NCBI GenBank assembly: GCA_033439295.1
Contig: JAVTLE010000010.1
Location: forward strand, 2,356,001-2,420,000
Length of the DNA stretch: 64,000 nucleotides
From: Deuterostichococcus epilithicus
Taxonomy: Eukaryota; Chlorophyta; Trebouxiophyceae; Prasiolales; Stichococcaceae
Direction: 5' to 3'
Shown here: one piece after another, positions 52,701 to 62,732 of the stretch
Layout of the letters: each line of letters starts with the position of its first letter
Numbering within the stretch: position 1 is the stretch's first letter
Program-made: the position numbers and the translations under genes
The notes under the pieces: generated by a model
What the model was told of the DNA's origin: nothing
Database searches by the model: none
What the model saw: the letters and a program-made list of their open reading frames with translations, nothing else

Positions 52701-55700
52701 TGCTGAGTCCTCATCTCGAGCTGGCGAACGCTCACCGGATGCCATGTATATGTTGGACGCGGTGAAGTGGGGCGGCATGCCGTTGAACACCGCGTGCGAT
52801 GTGCAGCCGGGGTGCTGCACCAAGCCGACGGGGCAAGCCACTGTTACATGCCGAAAAAGTACTTCGCCACGTGGCACAGGTGGTGGGAGCGGTGGGGTGG
52901 GGCGGCGCGCAGCTGGACATCCCAGAAGATGTGCAACCGGGGCTGGCCGCCATCATCCAGTCCTGCTGGGCGGAGCCGGAGGAGCGGCCCTCCTTTGGCC
53001 AGCTCATCGCCTCCATCCGGGTACGGCACCGGCTCTGCGCCGTGTTCTTAGCTCAAAGTCACCAGCTCGAGTCACACTGGGGACGGCTGCGGATGAGGCG
53101 TGCTTGCAAAGTGGTGACTTGCCGGCCTAAAAACGGCATAAAACCTTGTCTTGCAATGTCTGCCCAACCTCAAACATGGTCAGGAGTTTGCGCTGGGCTT
53201 GCCTTCGGCTGGAAGCTTTGAAACGGCCACAGGCCCCTGTCACGTGGCAGCATCATGTACAATTGTGTACGACCTTCGAGTTCGCATCATTGCGCCGTCA
53301 GGCCGGAGCAGGTTCGCATGCTATCTGAGCCTGCACCGACGCGAACGCTTCTGGAGGAACCATTGGGTCAGGCCGCTGTGTGCAGCACCTTGTTCCTTCC
53401 AAAGGCCATTAAAGCGCTCATGCCTGCCTCTTGCTGGCGCAGGAGCTGGCAGCACAGCGCGGCCTCATGGGACCAGTCAGCCAGCCGCACTCGCCGCGGC
53501 CCACACTGCAGCAGCACAGCTCGCAGCAGCAGCTGCACCAGCAGCAGGCGCCTAAGCCACAACAGCCCCCGCCAAAGCCGCCGTCGCCGCAGCCGTCGTC
53601 GCCGTCGCCACAGCAGCAGCAGCGGAGGGAGGATGCCCCAGGGGGGCTCATGCCGCCGCCGGCGCGGCAGCCGCAGCAAAGCTCCAGCGAGGCGCCGTCA
53701 GGCCGGCAGCACGCCCCGCACCAGCGCATGNCGCCGGCGTCGCCGGCTGAGCAGCCGGCCTCCAGCGAGTCGCCATGTGCATCTTCCGAGGCGACACCGC
53801 AGGCCCTCGCAGCTCCGCTGCAGCTGCCGATGCTGCCGCCAGGGTACCCGGCGGCGCCTGGTGGCAGCCCGCCGGGGCTGGCCCAGGACTGGCAGGGTTA
53901 CAGGCAGCGCGGGCAGCACAAGCAGCGGCAAGACGCTGCGCGGCACGGTTCAACCAGCAGCGGCGATGTCAGCGCAGACAGCGGCAGCCCCCCAGTCGTC
54001 ACCCCCGCCCTGCCCGCGAGCGGCGGCAAAGCAGCCAGCGTGCACCACACAATGTCCCTGCCGGTGTTGCCATTCGCGGGCGGCGCCTGGGCAGCGCCAG
54101 CGGGCGAAGAAGCTGCCTCTTCCCTTCCCAACGCATCGGTCGTCTCACCCCCGGCCGCTGCGCCGCTGACGCTGGCAACGTCAACGCCGCTGGCCCTGGT
54201 GGAGGCCGAGGCTCCCGGGGGTCGTACAGGCAGCCCGCCGACCGTCATCGCCACAAGCCGCGACGTTGGGCTTGGCCTCGGCGGCGCCCCGCTACAGGTA
54301 CAATTATTATTTATCATTTGACATTCATCTACTTTGATTGGAGCTCAGGGCTCATCTGGCACATGCCAGGCGCATGTTCTAGGGGGTCCCCGGACCGCCA
54401 AGTGACATATTGCGGGCGTGTACAGTTTTCCACCGAGGGCTCCTCATGGGACACAGACGCTCGAGCGTTTTCTGGATGCCTCATGTCCACGCCGTGCCTG
54501 TCCCAAGGGCGGGGGCGCAGCCAGCGACCGGCTGCGCGCCAGCAGCTGGGTTGCAAACGTGAGAGCACATCACGCGCTGGCAGCGGGCGACGGCAGAAGC
54601 CGGCAGGGTTGCCAAGCTCTGCACGAGGCGCATCTGCAGTCACTTCCCTGTCCGTGTCTCTTCACAGCTGGGGGAGCCGCTCGAGCCGTCAGCACGCAAG
54701 CTGGCTGCGGAGGCCGCCCGCGTCGCCGGCGGGAAGCTCGCCCGCGGCTTCAGCAGCGGCTTCAAGGTGTGCTGCTGCGATCGCACCATGCACGATCTGC
54801 CCGGGCGTGTGGTTGTGGCTCGTGAAGCTGCGTGACACGTACGCATGCGCTCTGGCGCTCCTCCGTCCCCTGCAGCCACGTATGAAAATCTCGAAAATGC
54901 ACGGTGGCACACCAAGCGGCGCTGCTGGAACCCGATCCTGGTGCCCACCAGCGCAGCAAGGACCCGGATGGCCCCTGCTCATGTCAGGCACATCTGATTT
55001 CGGGATTTCGTCGTGGCCCTGATCCGCTTCGTGCCCGATCGGCGCCCATGCCCCGTCCATCACAGGCAGGCGTGGGCGGCGTGACCGCCGGGGCGGCGGG
55101 CCTCGTCGGCGCGGTGCGCGGCGGCGCCAAAACTTTGAGGCCGCCGTCGCCCGCACCGCCTCCGCGGCGCTGTCTCACCCGGCCAGTCCAGCGCCGCCGA
55201 GCGACGCCGCAGACGAGTCACATCACTCCTCGCTGGTGCGTCCCTGAGCCGTCGCCGCAGCGCCGGGCGCTGATATCTTCCAAGATGCCAGGGCAGGGCA
55301 TGGGGTTGAATTCCATACGGTAAAGTTTGGGCCTCGTGCGCAGCTTTGCGGCGCCTGCCACAGCAGAGGAGGCGGACCCCAAGAAAGCGACACTTGGGTG
55401 CTTCACGCTGCCAGGGTCTGCAGGCTGCTCTGGAGGTAGCCAGCAGTGCTCCTTGCATACGAGCCTCGAACTGCAGGGGGAGGCCACATGCTTGCCGAGG
55501 GTTGCGGGTTGAAACCCTCGACGGCGTGCCCACGACCACAGCCCATGCGAGAGATGTCACAACCGAGCGCGTCATCCCAGGCAGCGGCAGCCTCATGGCG
55601 CACAGCGCTGCCGCACGGCCGGCGCTGTCGTGAAACCCTGGTTGGTGAGCACCGCAGTTTCGGCCGGCGCAGGGTGCCTCGCCGGCTACGGGTCGCGAGC

Positions 55701-56163
55701 GTGACAGTTACCCCGCGGGCGGCCCTTTCAGCTGGGTGCACCTCAGCCGCCGCGCCTCGGATGCGTCCACTGACGCCACTCCCACCGTGAGCCCTGCCGT
55801 CTTCCGTCAACTGGGCTCCTCTGAAGTGCACGCGCCTGGGGTTTGGAAGGAATCTGGAGTCCCCGGCTTGCAATGGCTAGTCTGCAGCCGAAAGCAGTCG
55901 CCTCAACACCACATGCAGAACCGAGTCCTTCTTGCACAGCACTCACTGCTGGACATGTGGTCTGCACGCAGGGTCGGCAGTCATGCGCCGACGACAGCAG
56001 CAGCGGTGGCGGCAGTGGCCGCCTGTCGCACCAGGGCAGCTCTGCCGCCGATGCGTCCCGCCCCGCCAGCCGCGCGGTCTCAGGCACGCTGTCGGACATC
56101 GACGAGCAGCAGGGCGGCGGCGGCGGCGGGCCGGCTGCAGCGCCAGACGGCAGCGGTTCATGA
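46711..56163 (+). CDS. EDR1/CTR1-type Raf-like MAPKKK
   Basis: Eighteen exons in consistent phase give about 1331 residues: 46711-46902, 47230-47348, 47583-47724, 47930-48031, 48273-48510, 49000-49184, 49645-50505, 50666-50824, 51159-51301, 51596-51752, 52014-52137, 52377-52453, 52880-53020, 53443-54297, 54668-54766, 55066-55235, 55747-55786 and 55972-56163. Residues from about 60 to 330 form the EDR1 domain (LHSHAEALAFKFWSTGRLGY, IARIVSDHLGGAF, LGVHRALTFKFLADASNVPC). A long Ser/Gln-rich linker follows. The kinase domain has GIGSFGEVYRG, VAVKRLL, HRDLKSPNLLV, DFGLSR, GTPEWCAPEVL and DVYSFGVVLWEL, classic for plant TKL/Raf kinases, and all catalytic residues are present. The tail is Gln/Pro-rich, then a Gly/Ala helix. 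Plant relatives act in defence, ethylene and stress signalling; the role here is unknown. GC donors occur at 51301 and probably 49184. Single ambiguous bases (n) occur in the gene. Confidence 0.93.
48573..48610 (+). repeat. Exon-edge echo of EDR1-like kinase exon 5 3' end
   Basis: Matches 48473-48510, the end of exon 48273-48510, at exactly 100 bp without gaps and about three-quarters identity. The exon reads SLVGGGTCQG; the echo reads RLVGSGICQG. The donor GT is changed to GA. Confidence 0.85.
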
Positions 56164-56314
56164 GGGGAGACGGTGGTGGCCCCGGAGGCACTTCCCGGGG
56201 TTCTGGCAGTCCGGAGCGCGGCATGCTTTGAATATCAGAAGCCGTGGCAAGCGTGCGTGTGCAGCGGCTGCGCGCTGCTGGCGGCTGTGCCGCTGCCAGC
56301 ACGCCCATCGGCGN
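49759..56314. other. Cluster of single ambiguous bases
   Basis: Single n characters occur near 49759, 50033, 50290, 50329, 51417, 53731 and 56314 and nowhere else in the window. Most lie in GC-rich coding DNA of the Raf-like kinase. They suggest lower base quality or unresolved alleles in this segment, so frames here deserve caution. Confidence 0.9.
52746..52812 (+). repeat. Exon-edge echo of EDR1-like kinase exon 13 5' end
   Basis: Matches the start of exon 52880-53020 at an offset of about 130 bp upstream, in the preceding intron. The exon reads AVGWGGAQLDIPEDVQPG; the echo reads AVKWGGMPLNTACDVQPG. The acceptor AG is lost in the echo. Confidence 0.85.
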
Positions 56315-58292
56315 GGCGAGCTTTGGGCTCGCCCCGCCGATAGGCGTGCGCATGGCAAGTGCGGTGTGCACGCACAGGCGGGCGCTCTTAGTTCGGCCTG
56401 CCTTGGGGTCGCTGCCATGGCGACAGCTGTGGCACAGGCACGCCCCTCGACCCCAGCAGAGCCTGATGCGGGCGACTTGGTTCCACACGATTCAATTGCA
56501 GCTGTGAGGGGCTCCACAGCATCCTGGTCACAGCGAGGTTGACCGTCCACACCGGTGTGGTACCACCATGTGCCTCCTAATGCAACATCAGAAGCAAGGA
56601 AGCGCAGTCGCCTGTGGCAGGGTCTTGGCCGCTCCTGCCGGCTGCAGGCGCCGGCTGGCAGGCGAACGGTGTGAATACTTAGGGTTATAGTTCGGCAACA
56701 TGCCTGTGTGCTGCAGTGTTTGATTTTCGCTTGCACCGCTTTTGGGGGCCATCTCCTGTACGCCCAGTGCATGCATCAGTTTGAATTTTGCGGTCATCTG
56801 TCCTGTGGTGTACTTTACGCTGTCAACAGTGGAGGTTGAAGCTGCAAGATCCGGACACTACCTGCTGTCCGGCACGGCTGGGGTGGGCCATAAAGGCAAT
56901 TATCGCAGAGAAGAGTGACGGACGGGTATTGAAAGCTTGCTCCAATAAGGGTCCAAGCTTCAACTTCGAACAAATCGACAATACACAGGAGAGGCACAGG
57001 CCCATCTCTATCTGCCAGATAATATTGCAACCCACAGATGTATAGTTCTTTCTGCATCGGAAGCAGACCAGATCCTAAGGTTACGGAATGTCGCCCTGCA
57101 GCGCCGGTGCCATCGTTCCAACTGGCCACTTTCGTTCGCGACCTGAGCGGCATAGCAAGCAAACACCCAGCGGAGTGCGACGGCCCTGACGCCAAACTCT
57201 GATGTGACGGCGCTTGGCAGCAGGCAGATTCTGCAGCGGCGCACTGGAGCTGTCAGTCTCCTTCCAGGACATGTGTGTGCAGGAAAAGGCTGCGGGCGAT
57301 GTGGTGCCGGCGGTGAAGAGCGGCCTACACAAGGAAGTCGAGCGCGCCAAGCTGCGCCATGTCGGCATTGGCAACATACAAGGCCGTTAGCGAGGCTCTC
57401 GCGACGCGCTGCACGCCTTGAAAGCGGCGTGCGAGCAGCAGCAGCTCCGATGTGACCCAGACCCACCCGCGGCTGGGCGATAAGCTACAGGAGTACACTG
57501 CTGGCTCGCCAAAATTACAGGAGGTGCGGAATGTCTTGTGGCCAGATCAACCCCGAACTGAGATTGCCAGATACATCTGGTTCTGGGGAGACGAGAGTTG
57601 CTGATGCATCCTATATGGTGGCAATAGTCCATGGACGTGCATAGACTCTTCCGGCGAGCAGCTTTTGTGTGCAGGTGTTGGTTGCGCATCGGACACACTC
57701 TCCACCGCTGCGACGAGTCTGTTTGTGTGCAGGTATTGGTTGAGCTCAGACGGCGTTGGCTCTTTCTGCTCAGCTGCGGTTTCTGGAAGAGATTCCTAGA
57801 TAATACGCATGACAACGATTGCAACATTACTTTGAGACTGCAACCCAGAGTTGCAGTGGGAAACACAGCCGCCGAAAGCAATCAATAATTCGACTGAGTA
57901 ATGCTGATTGAACATGAAAATTGCAAGCTGCACTGGCAACTGGACGCCACGCTGCTAGCAGATGGGAGGACAACGGTGACAGTTGCAACGACCTGTCCAG
58001 CGACCTCAAATCGATTCCCCCAGCTGACATAAAACCCCAACCTGGACGCCCTCACCCTCCCCACCAGACAGCCGTCCTTGAATCATCATTGACGGCCATG
58101 TACAATTGGCACCGCCCGCACGCACGCCCTCTCTAATAGGTGTTCCCTTTGCATTACAGTGGCGAGATGGATGCAATGCGGCAGCCGCATTGGTGCATGG
58201 TGAGCGCAACAGCGCTGCCGCCCGTTCTTCAGACGCTGGCTTTGCTACTCTCGGAATGCTGAGGCACGCACCAGTGCGGCCATTACAAGCAC
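56164..58292. other. Convergent spacer with exon-like fragments
   Basis: Lies between the plus-strand kinase stop and the minus-strand permease stop. A plus-strand piece at about 57238-57390 reads LELSVSFQDMCVQEKAAGDV then KSGLHKEVERAKLRHVGIGN, and another at about 57450-57600 reads DKLQEYTAGSPKLQEVRNVL. They are in different frames and might be remnants of one gene; I cannot name it. The rest is spacer and UTR. Confidence 0.4.
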
Positions 58293-61200
58293 CTACTTGC
58301 CATTGTTGCGGGTGCCGGCAGAGCCCATCAGCAGCCCCACTGCGGCGACGAACAGCAGCAGCATTGCTACCAGGAGGGTGTACCTGCGCTCGCAAAAGCT
58401 TTCCGGCTAAGCACAGAAAGTGGGATGACAAAACAGAGAGGTTGGAAATGTTTAGAGAACCGTAACAAAACAACACCATTTTGAATGGATTGACATCAGG
58501 TTCCAAAAATTAACATGTTCACATCCGAAGTTCAATACTTACGTCTTCCTGGAGCTGCGGTGATATTCTCCAAAAAGCAGAACACCTGTTCAACGCAGGA
58601 TATCCGCTTAGCATTTTTTTCAGTCGGTTTCAATGACCAAACCGCAGGAAGGTAGAATGCACTCAGGCATGGTCAATCAATAATGCGCAGCATACCCCAA
58701 AACGTCGATACAAGAGGCAGCGCCTGCACGGAGTCCGCCGCTGCATAGCCGGCCGCCTGGCCGCCCCTGCAGCAGCGCAAGAACGGCGAGGGTTCACGTC
58801 ACACGTCAAACGTTATCCACCGCTGACGCCCATAGTTTTCGCAGGTGTTGCAGCAGAAACATCGCTACCGGAGAAGGAAGCACAAAATGGCATGTGCTGA
58901 GAGTGCGCACATGAACTGGAAGCCGTTGCCAAGGCCACAGATAGCGCCGGCCAGCAGCGCCCAGGGGCGACCGCGCCAGTCCTTGAGGTACGCCGTGATG
59001 GAGCTCTTGGGCAGGCCCAGCGGCGGGAAATACTGCACAGGGTGCGGTAGCAGTCAGGGTCCTGGGAATTGGGCATCAGGTTTACGCCCGAGCTGAGTGC
59101 TGCCGAACAGGCCTGCCATCAACAGGACAGGGAAGTTATGCAGGGTGGACGGCAGCAAACACGAAATGCTTCCAGAATATGTAAGCAAGGCAGCCTGGAG
59201 ACAGGGGATCTCGGCATCGCACCAGCCAGACGATATTCACGGCGGTCGCGACAACATAGAAGGACATCGAAAAGTAGAAGAAGGCGGTGCTGCGCGCGGA
59301 AAACGGGCCCAGGTTACGGCGGCGTGCATACGGTGCTCGGATGGTTTGCTGCCCGCCTGACGAGGGTCGGGCGATGACCGTGCAGCCAGTGGGCAAATGG
59401 ACACTCAACAACAGATCACTGTGGAAAGGTTGTGGGGGCACTCACTAGACAACGAGGTGCGGCACGCCCTCATCCAGCTTGTGCCATTGGTCGTTGGTAG
59501 CCTGTGGATAGGTGCAAGGCAGATCTGTCTTGCAGGATGTACTGCTGACGACTACACGTTGTGATGACACAGCAGACACGATGCGCAACTATACCGGCAG
59601 CAGCGTTACACGTGAGCAGCCAGCGCACTTGACAGACAAATTCTGACTCACGAGGTTGAACGCCGGCGAGAAGATGACGTATGCCAGCCCTGCGGTGACG
59701 GTGATGCTGAGTCCCACAAGCGGTCCCGCTTTGCTGTTCTGCGGGCAGCACAAGTACTTCCCTGTGAGGAGCTGTCATTGGTTGTACAGGTCAACATGTA
59801 TGGTGAGCTGCTTGCAGGCCACATCGGACTGGTGTCTGTGCCTTCTGGGCGGCAGGCTGACATAGTTGACATGCGTTTGAAACCAGAATGCTGTTATGTC
59901 GGCACATGCTGACGCCACTCCCTGGTGGCCGGTATAGCAGCCGATCGCGCCACAATGGCGCCGCCACTCGGTCAGTGGAGAGGGATGTGACAACGAACCC
60001 AGACAGGATCCCAACCAACCCAGAACCAGAACTGCTGCAGCTGCCAACGTAAAGACCTTGAAGAGGGAATTTCAGGCAGACCTTGAGGGCGCGGGTGTTC
60101 TCCACGTTTGCCAGGTACTCGGCCGTTCCCGCTCCGGTTCTTGCGTTTCCATCGAGAGCCGATGGCTTGATGGGGTCGTCGGCGCCCCGCTCCATGTCGC
60201 CATTGCCGTACTTCTGCTTCAGCGCTGCAAAACAAAGAAGCAGCACTCGTTTTTAGGGCTGTGGGGGAACAGACATATGTGCCACGTGCTCCAGAGCAGC
60301 CTTGCAGGAGACCGCTGCTTCATCAGCGCCGCAGGGAGGGAGGCCCGCTGCCGGTCATGCATGGCCTCATGACCGCTGACGTCGGCACTTCTGTAGGGAA
60401 ACACTATGCTACAGCACTGCATTCAGGCGGCATGCTACAGTTGCGGTCCAGGACGAGTGTACAGTGTGGCATTTTGCTGGGGTGGGAACCGCACCGAAAT
60501 CCTCGTTGGGCAACTCGACGCCGAGCGCCGGGCTCATGGACATGCCGCCCTCCTCGCGACGCTGCCTGGACCTGCGGCGCAGCCACATGTTGACAAGCTC
60601 GGTGCCGGTGCGACCTGGCTGCATCCTGCTGTCAGTGCGACTCAGCAAAGCAGGCTTGGCTGCGACTTTCCCCATCGGACGCCTGGACTGACAGCGTTGT
60701 GGACATGTTACCAACACAGGCACACCACTGACCATGGGCTAGCAACTGGCGCAGTGACTGCAGCACACAAGGGTGGTTGTGGCACGCACTGGTCGAAGGC
60801 ATTGCCCTTGCGCACAATGCCCAGCTTCTTGTCCTGGTCGCTCTTGTTGCTGTGATGCAGGAAGGCGCCCGTCGCCGCGGCGCACTGCGCATCCAGAATA
60901 CAAAGGACATACATGGCTGGCGCAGTGGAACAGTATTGCCATCCGTCCAGGAAAGTACCAGGACACTGGCCAGGCTGTGGTTGGCGAAGAACTTGACACA
61001 TAGAAGATGCCTGGGTGCATTTTGGGGCAGTTGCAAATTGACTTGCTGCTGCAGTTTGCCCCGGGTGTCTGAGGCGCTGCCACCCCAAGGGATCGTGGCG
61101 TACCAGGAAACAGAAGACGCCTGGGAACAGGATCTCGGCGCGGTTGATACGGCCATCCAGGAAAAAGTTGATCGTGGTGCCTGCGCGCCAAGCCAGAGGT

Positions 61201-62732
61201 ATAAGGACGCAGCACTGCAGCTGCCGCACGAAATGACGCATCCATCTTGACCATTTGGGCAAAACTCCGAATATGGTGGGTGCTTCAATGTTGCATATGC
61301 CATTTGTTGGCAGGTGATGACGGGCAGCCAGCGAGAAACACTTCTTCCCAACAGGGGCCTCTTCAACGGCGCCAGGGCAACGCACCGCCAACGACGGTGA
61401 TGGAGGAGGCGACGACTTCGGTGACCGACAGCCCCACGAAGGCCAGGCTGTACTGTGTTGCGATGTTGCCAATGCATAGGAAGACGCCGCCCGCCAGCGC
61501 GAAGCCTACTGATGGCCCGTTGTTCTGCAGGCAGGATCCGCAAGCGCAAGGGTGTCAGGACCTGCCAGCAAGCCCAACAGGTTCACGACAACACACATGC
61601 AAGCAGGAGCTGCGGTGAAGAGTGCTCTTTGGGCAGCCGTCAGCCCATCATCTGGTGATGCGCCTAGAATGCGTGCCAGAGGCGCAGGACAGCGAGAGGC
61701 AGGCTGGTGCCTCTGACCGAAGCAGAGCTCTCACCTGGCTGAGTTGGGTGATGAAGTTCGGGGTATCAGGAGTGGAGTGACCGATCTGGCCGAACTGCGC
61801 ACAGACAGGCCGACACAGGCGTCAAGCATGCTTGACACCCGTCTGGCTATCCAAACCAGTTGCTCTCGGGCTGCATGCAGGCAACAGAGCAGGGGGTGGG
61901 TGCAGGCGCTGGACGCACGGCATGCGGCGAGGGCCTTGCGATGTTGGGGTTCAGCGTTTGGCAGGCAGGACGCCAGCTGTCGATTGAAGGTCTTTCAGAG
62001 GGGACATCCCGTCTCGGAGCGCGCACCGTCAGTGCAAAGATGATGGCGATCAGGAAGTTGGTGAATACATAGTCCAAGAAGGTGTGGATGGGCAGGCGGC
62101 CCCGCCGCTCCTGCAGTGCACAAACCGACAGGTTTCTTCTTGCTTGTTGGTCTTGCATGTCGCCTTTGTCGCGACACATGCAGAGACATCAGGCAGGAAG
62201 GCCTGGATCGCGACCCAACTCCGCTACGCCTGCAATTTCCTGCGGCGTCATCCGCATCCACGGCGCAGTCCCCACCCCACAGCATGCACACTGTGCCGCT
62301 TCTGACCCCCAGCACACAACACAATTCATCAACAAGGCTTGTGCACCGCCCGGGGGTGCATGCCTGACGACTTTAGAGGGCAGAAATTGATTGGCGACGA
62401 CCAGCGCACTCACCAGCAGGTTGAAAATGGCAGGCCATGTTCCCAGCAGGATGAGGGCGGCAACCATGAGCTGCAGAGCATTGGTTCCGCATCATTTGAC
62501 GAAACTCTCGTATGCACAAATGCGATGAGCTCTGAGGCAATGCATTGCGGGCGCTTTTGGCTAACAGTCATGCGCTAGCGCATGAGCTACAAACAGGCAC
62601 GAAGTCGTGGGGCTGGCCGCAGGCACACTACATGATGAGGAAGACACGCAAGAGCCGCGGTTGCCTTATTCTGAGGAGAGATTGAAGTTTACATACCGCG
62701 ATGCCGCCGCCCTTTTCCTCGACCACGTACAT
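58293..62732 (-). CDS. Ureide permease (UPS family)
   Basis: Sixteen phase-consistent exons give about 452 residues: 62732-62697, 62470-62414, 62110-62027, 61794-61735, 61524-61386, 61180-61104, 60884-60790, 60625-60495, 60224-60082, 59738-59652, 59501-59446, 59289-59223, 59032-58911, 58766-58696, 58585-58543 and 58383-58293. The sequence follows plant UPS proteins: MYVVEEKGGGIA start, LILLGTWPAIFNLL, ERRGRLPIHTFLDYVFTNFL, GLSVTEVVASSITVV, NFFLDGRINRAEILFPGV, a hydrophilic central loop, NDQWHKLDEGVPHLVVYTAF, GLPKSSITAYLKDWRGR, GLGNGFQFMGGQAAGYAAAD and FGEYHRSSRKTYTLLVAML. UPS proteins have about ten membrane helices and import allantoin, uracil and other oxo-heterocycles at the plasma membrane, so a role in purine-nitrogen uptake is likely. 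The donor at 60082 (AAG|GTCTGC) is weak and sits next to a 25-nt near-repeat. A TGTAA motif lies just after the stop. Confidence 0.95.
60983..61017 (-). repeat. Possible exon-edge echo of permease exon 6 3' end
   Basis: Resembles the end of exon 61180-61104 at an offset of about 114 bp. The exon has CCAGGCGTCTTCTGTTTCC; the echo has CCAGGCATCTTCTATGTGT and then a GT. Shorter and weaker than the others, so tentative. A second weak resemblance (TTTCCTGGA..GG) lies near 60930-60955. Confidence 0.5.

Noticed and set aside
55066-55235. Second frame NFEAAVARTASAALSHPASP in kinase exon 16
   Set aside because: It looks good as protein but does not match the phase of the next two exons, which fit the other frame. 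Left as a doubt, not used in the model.
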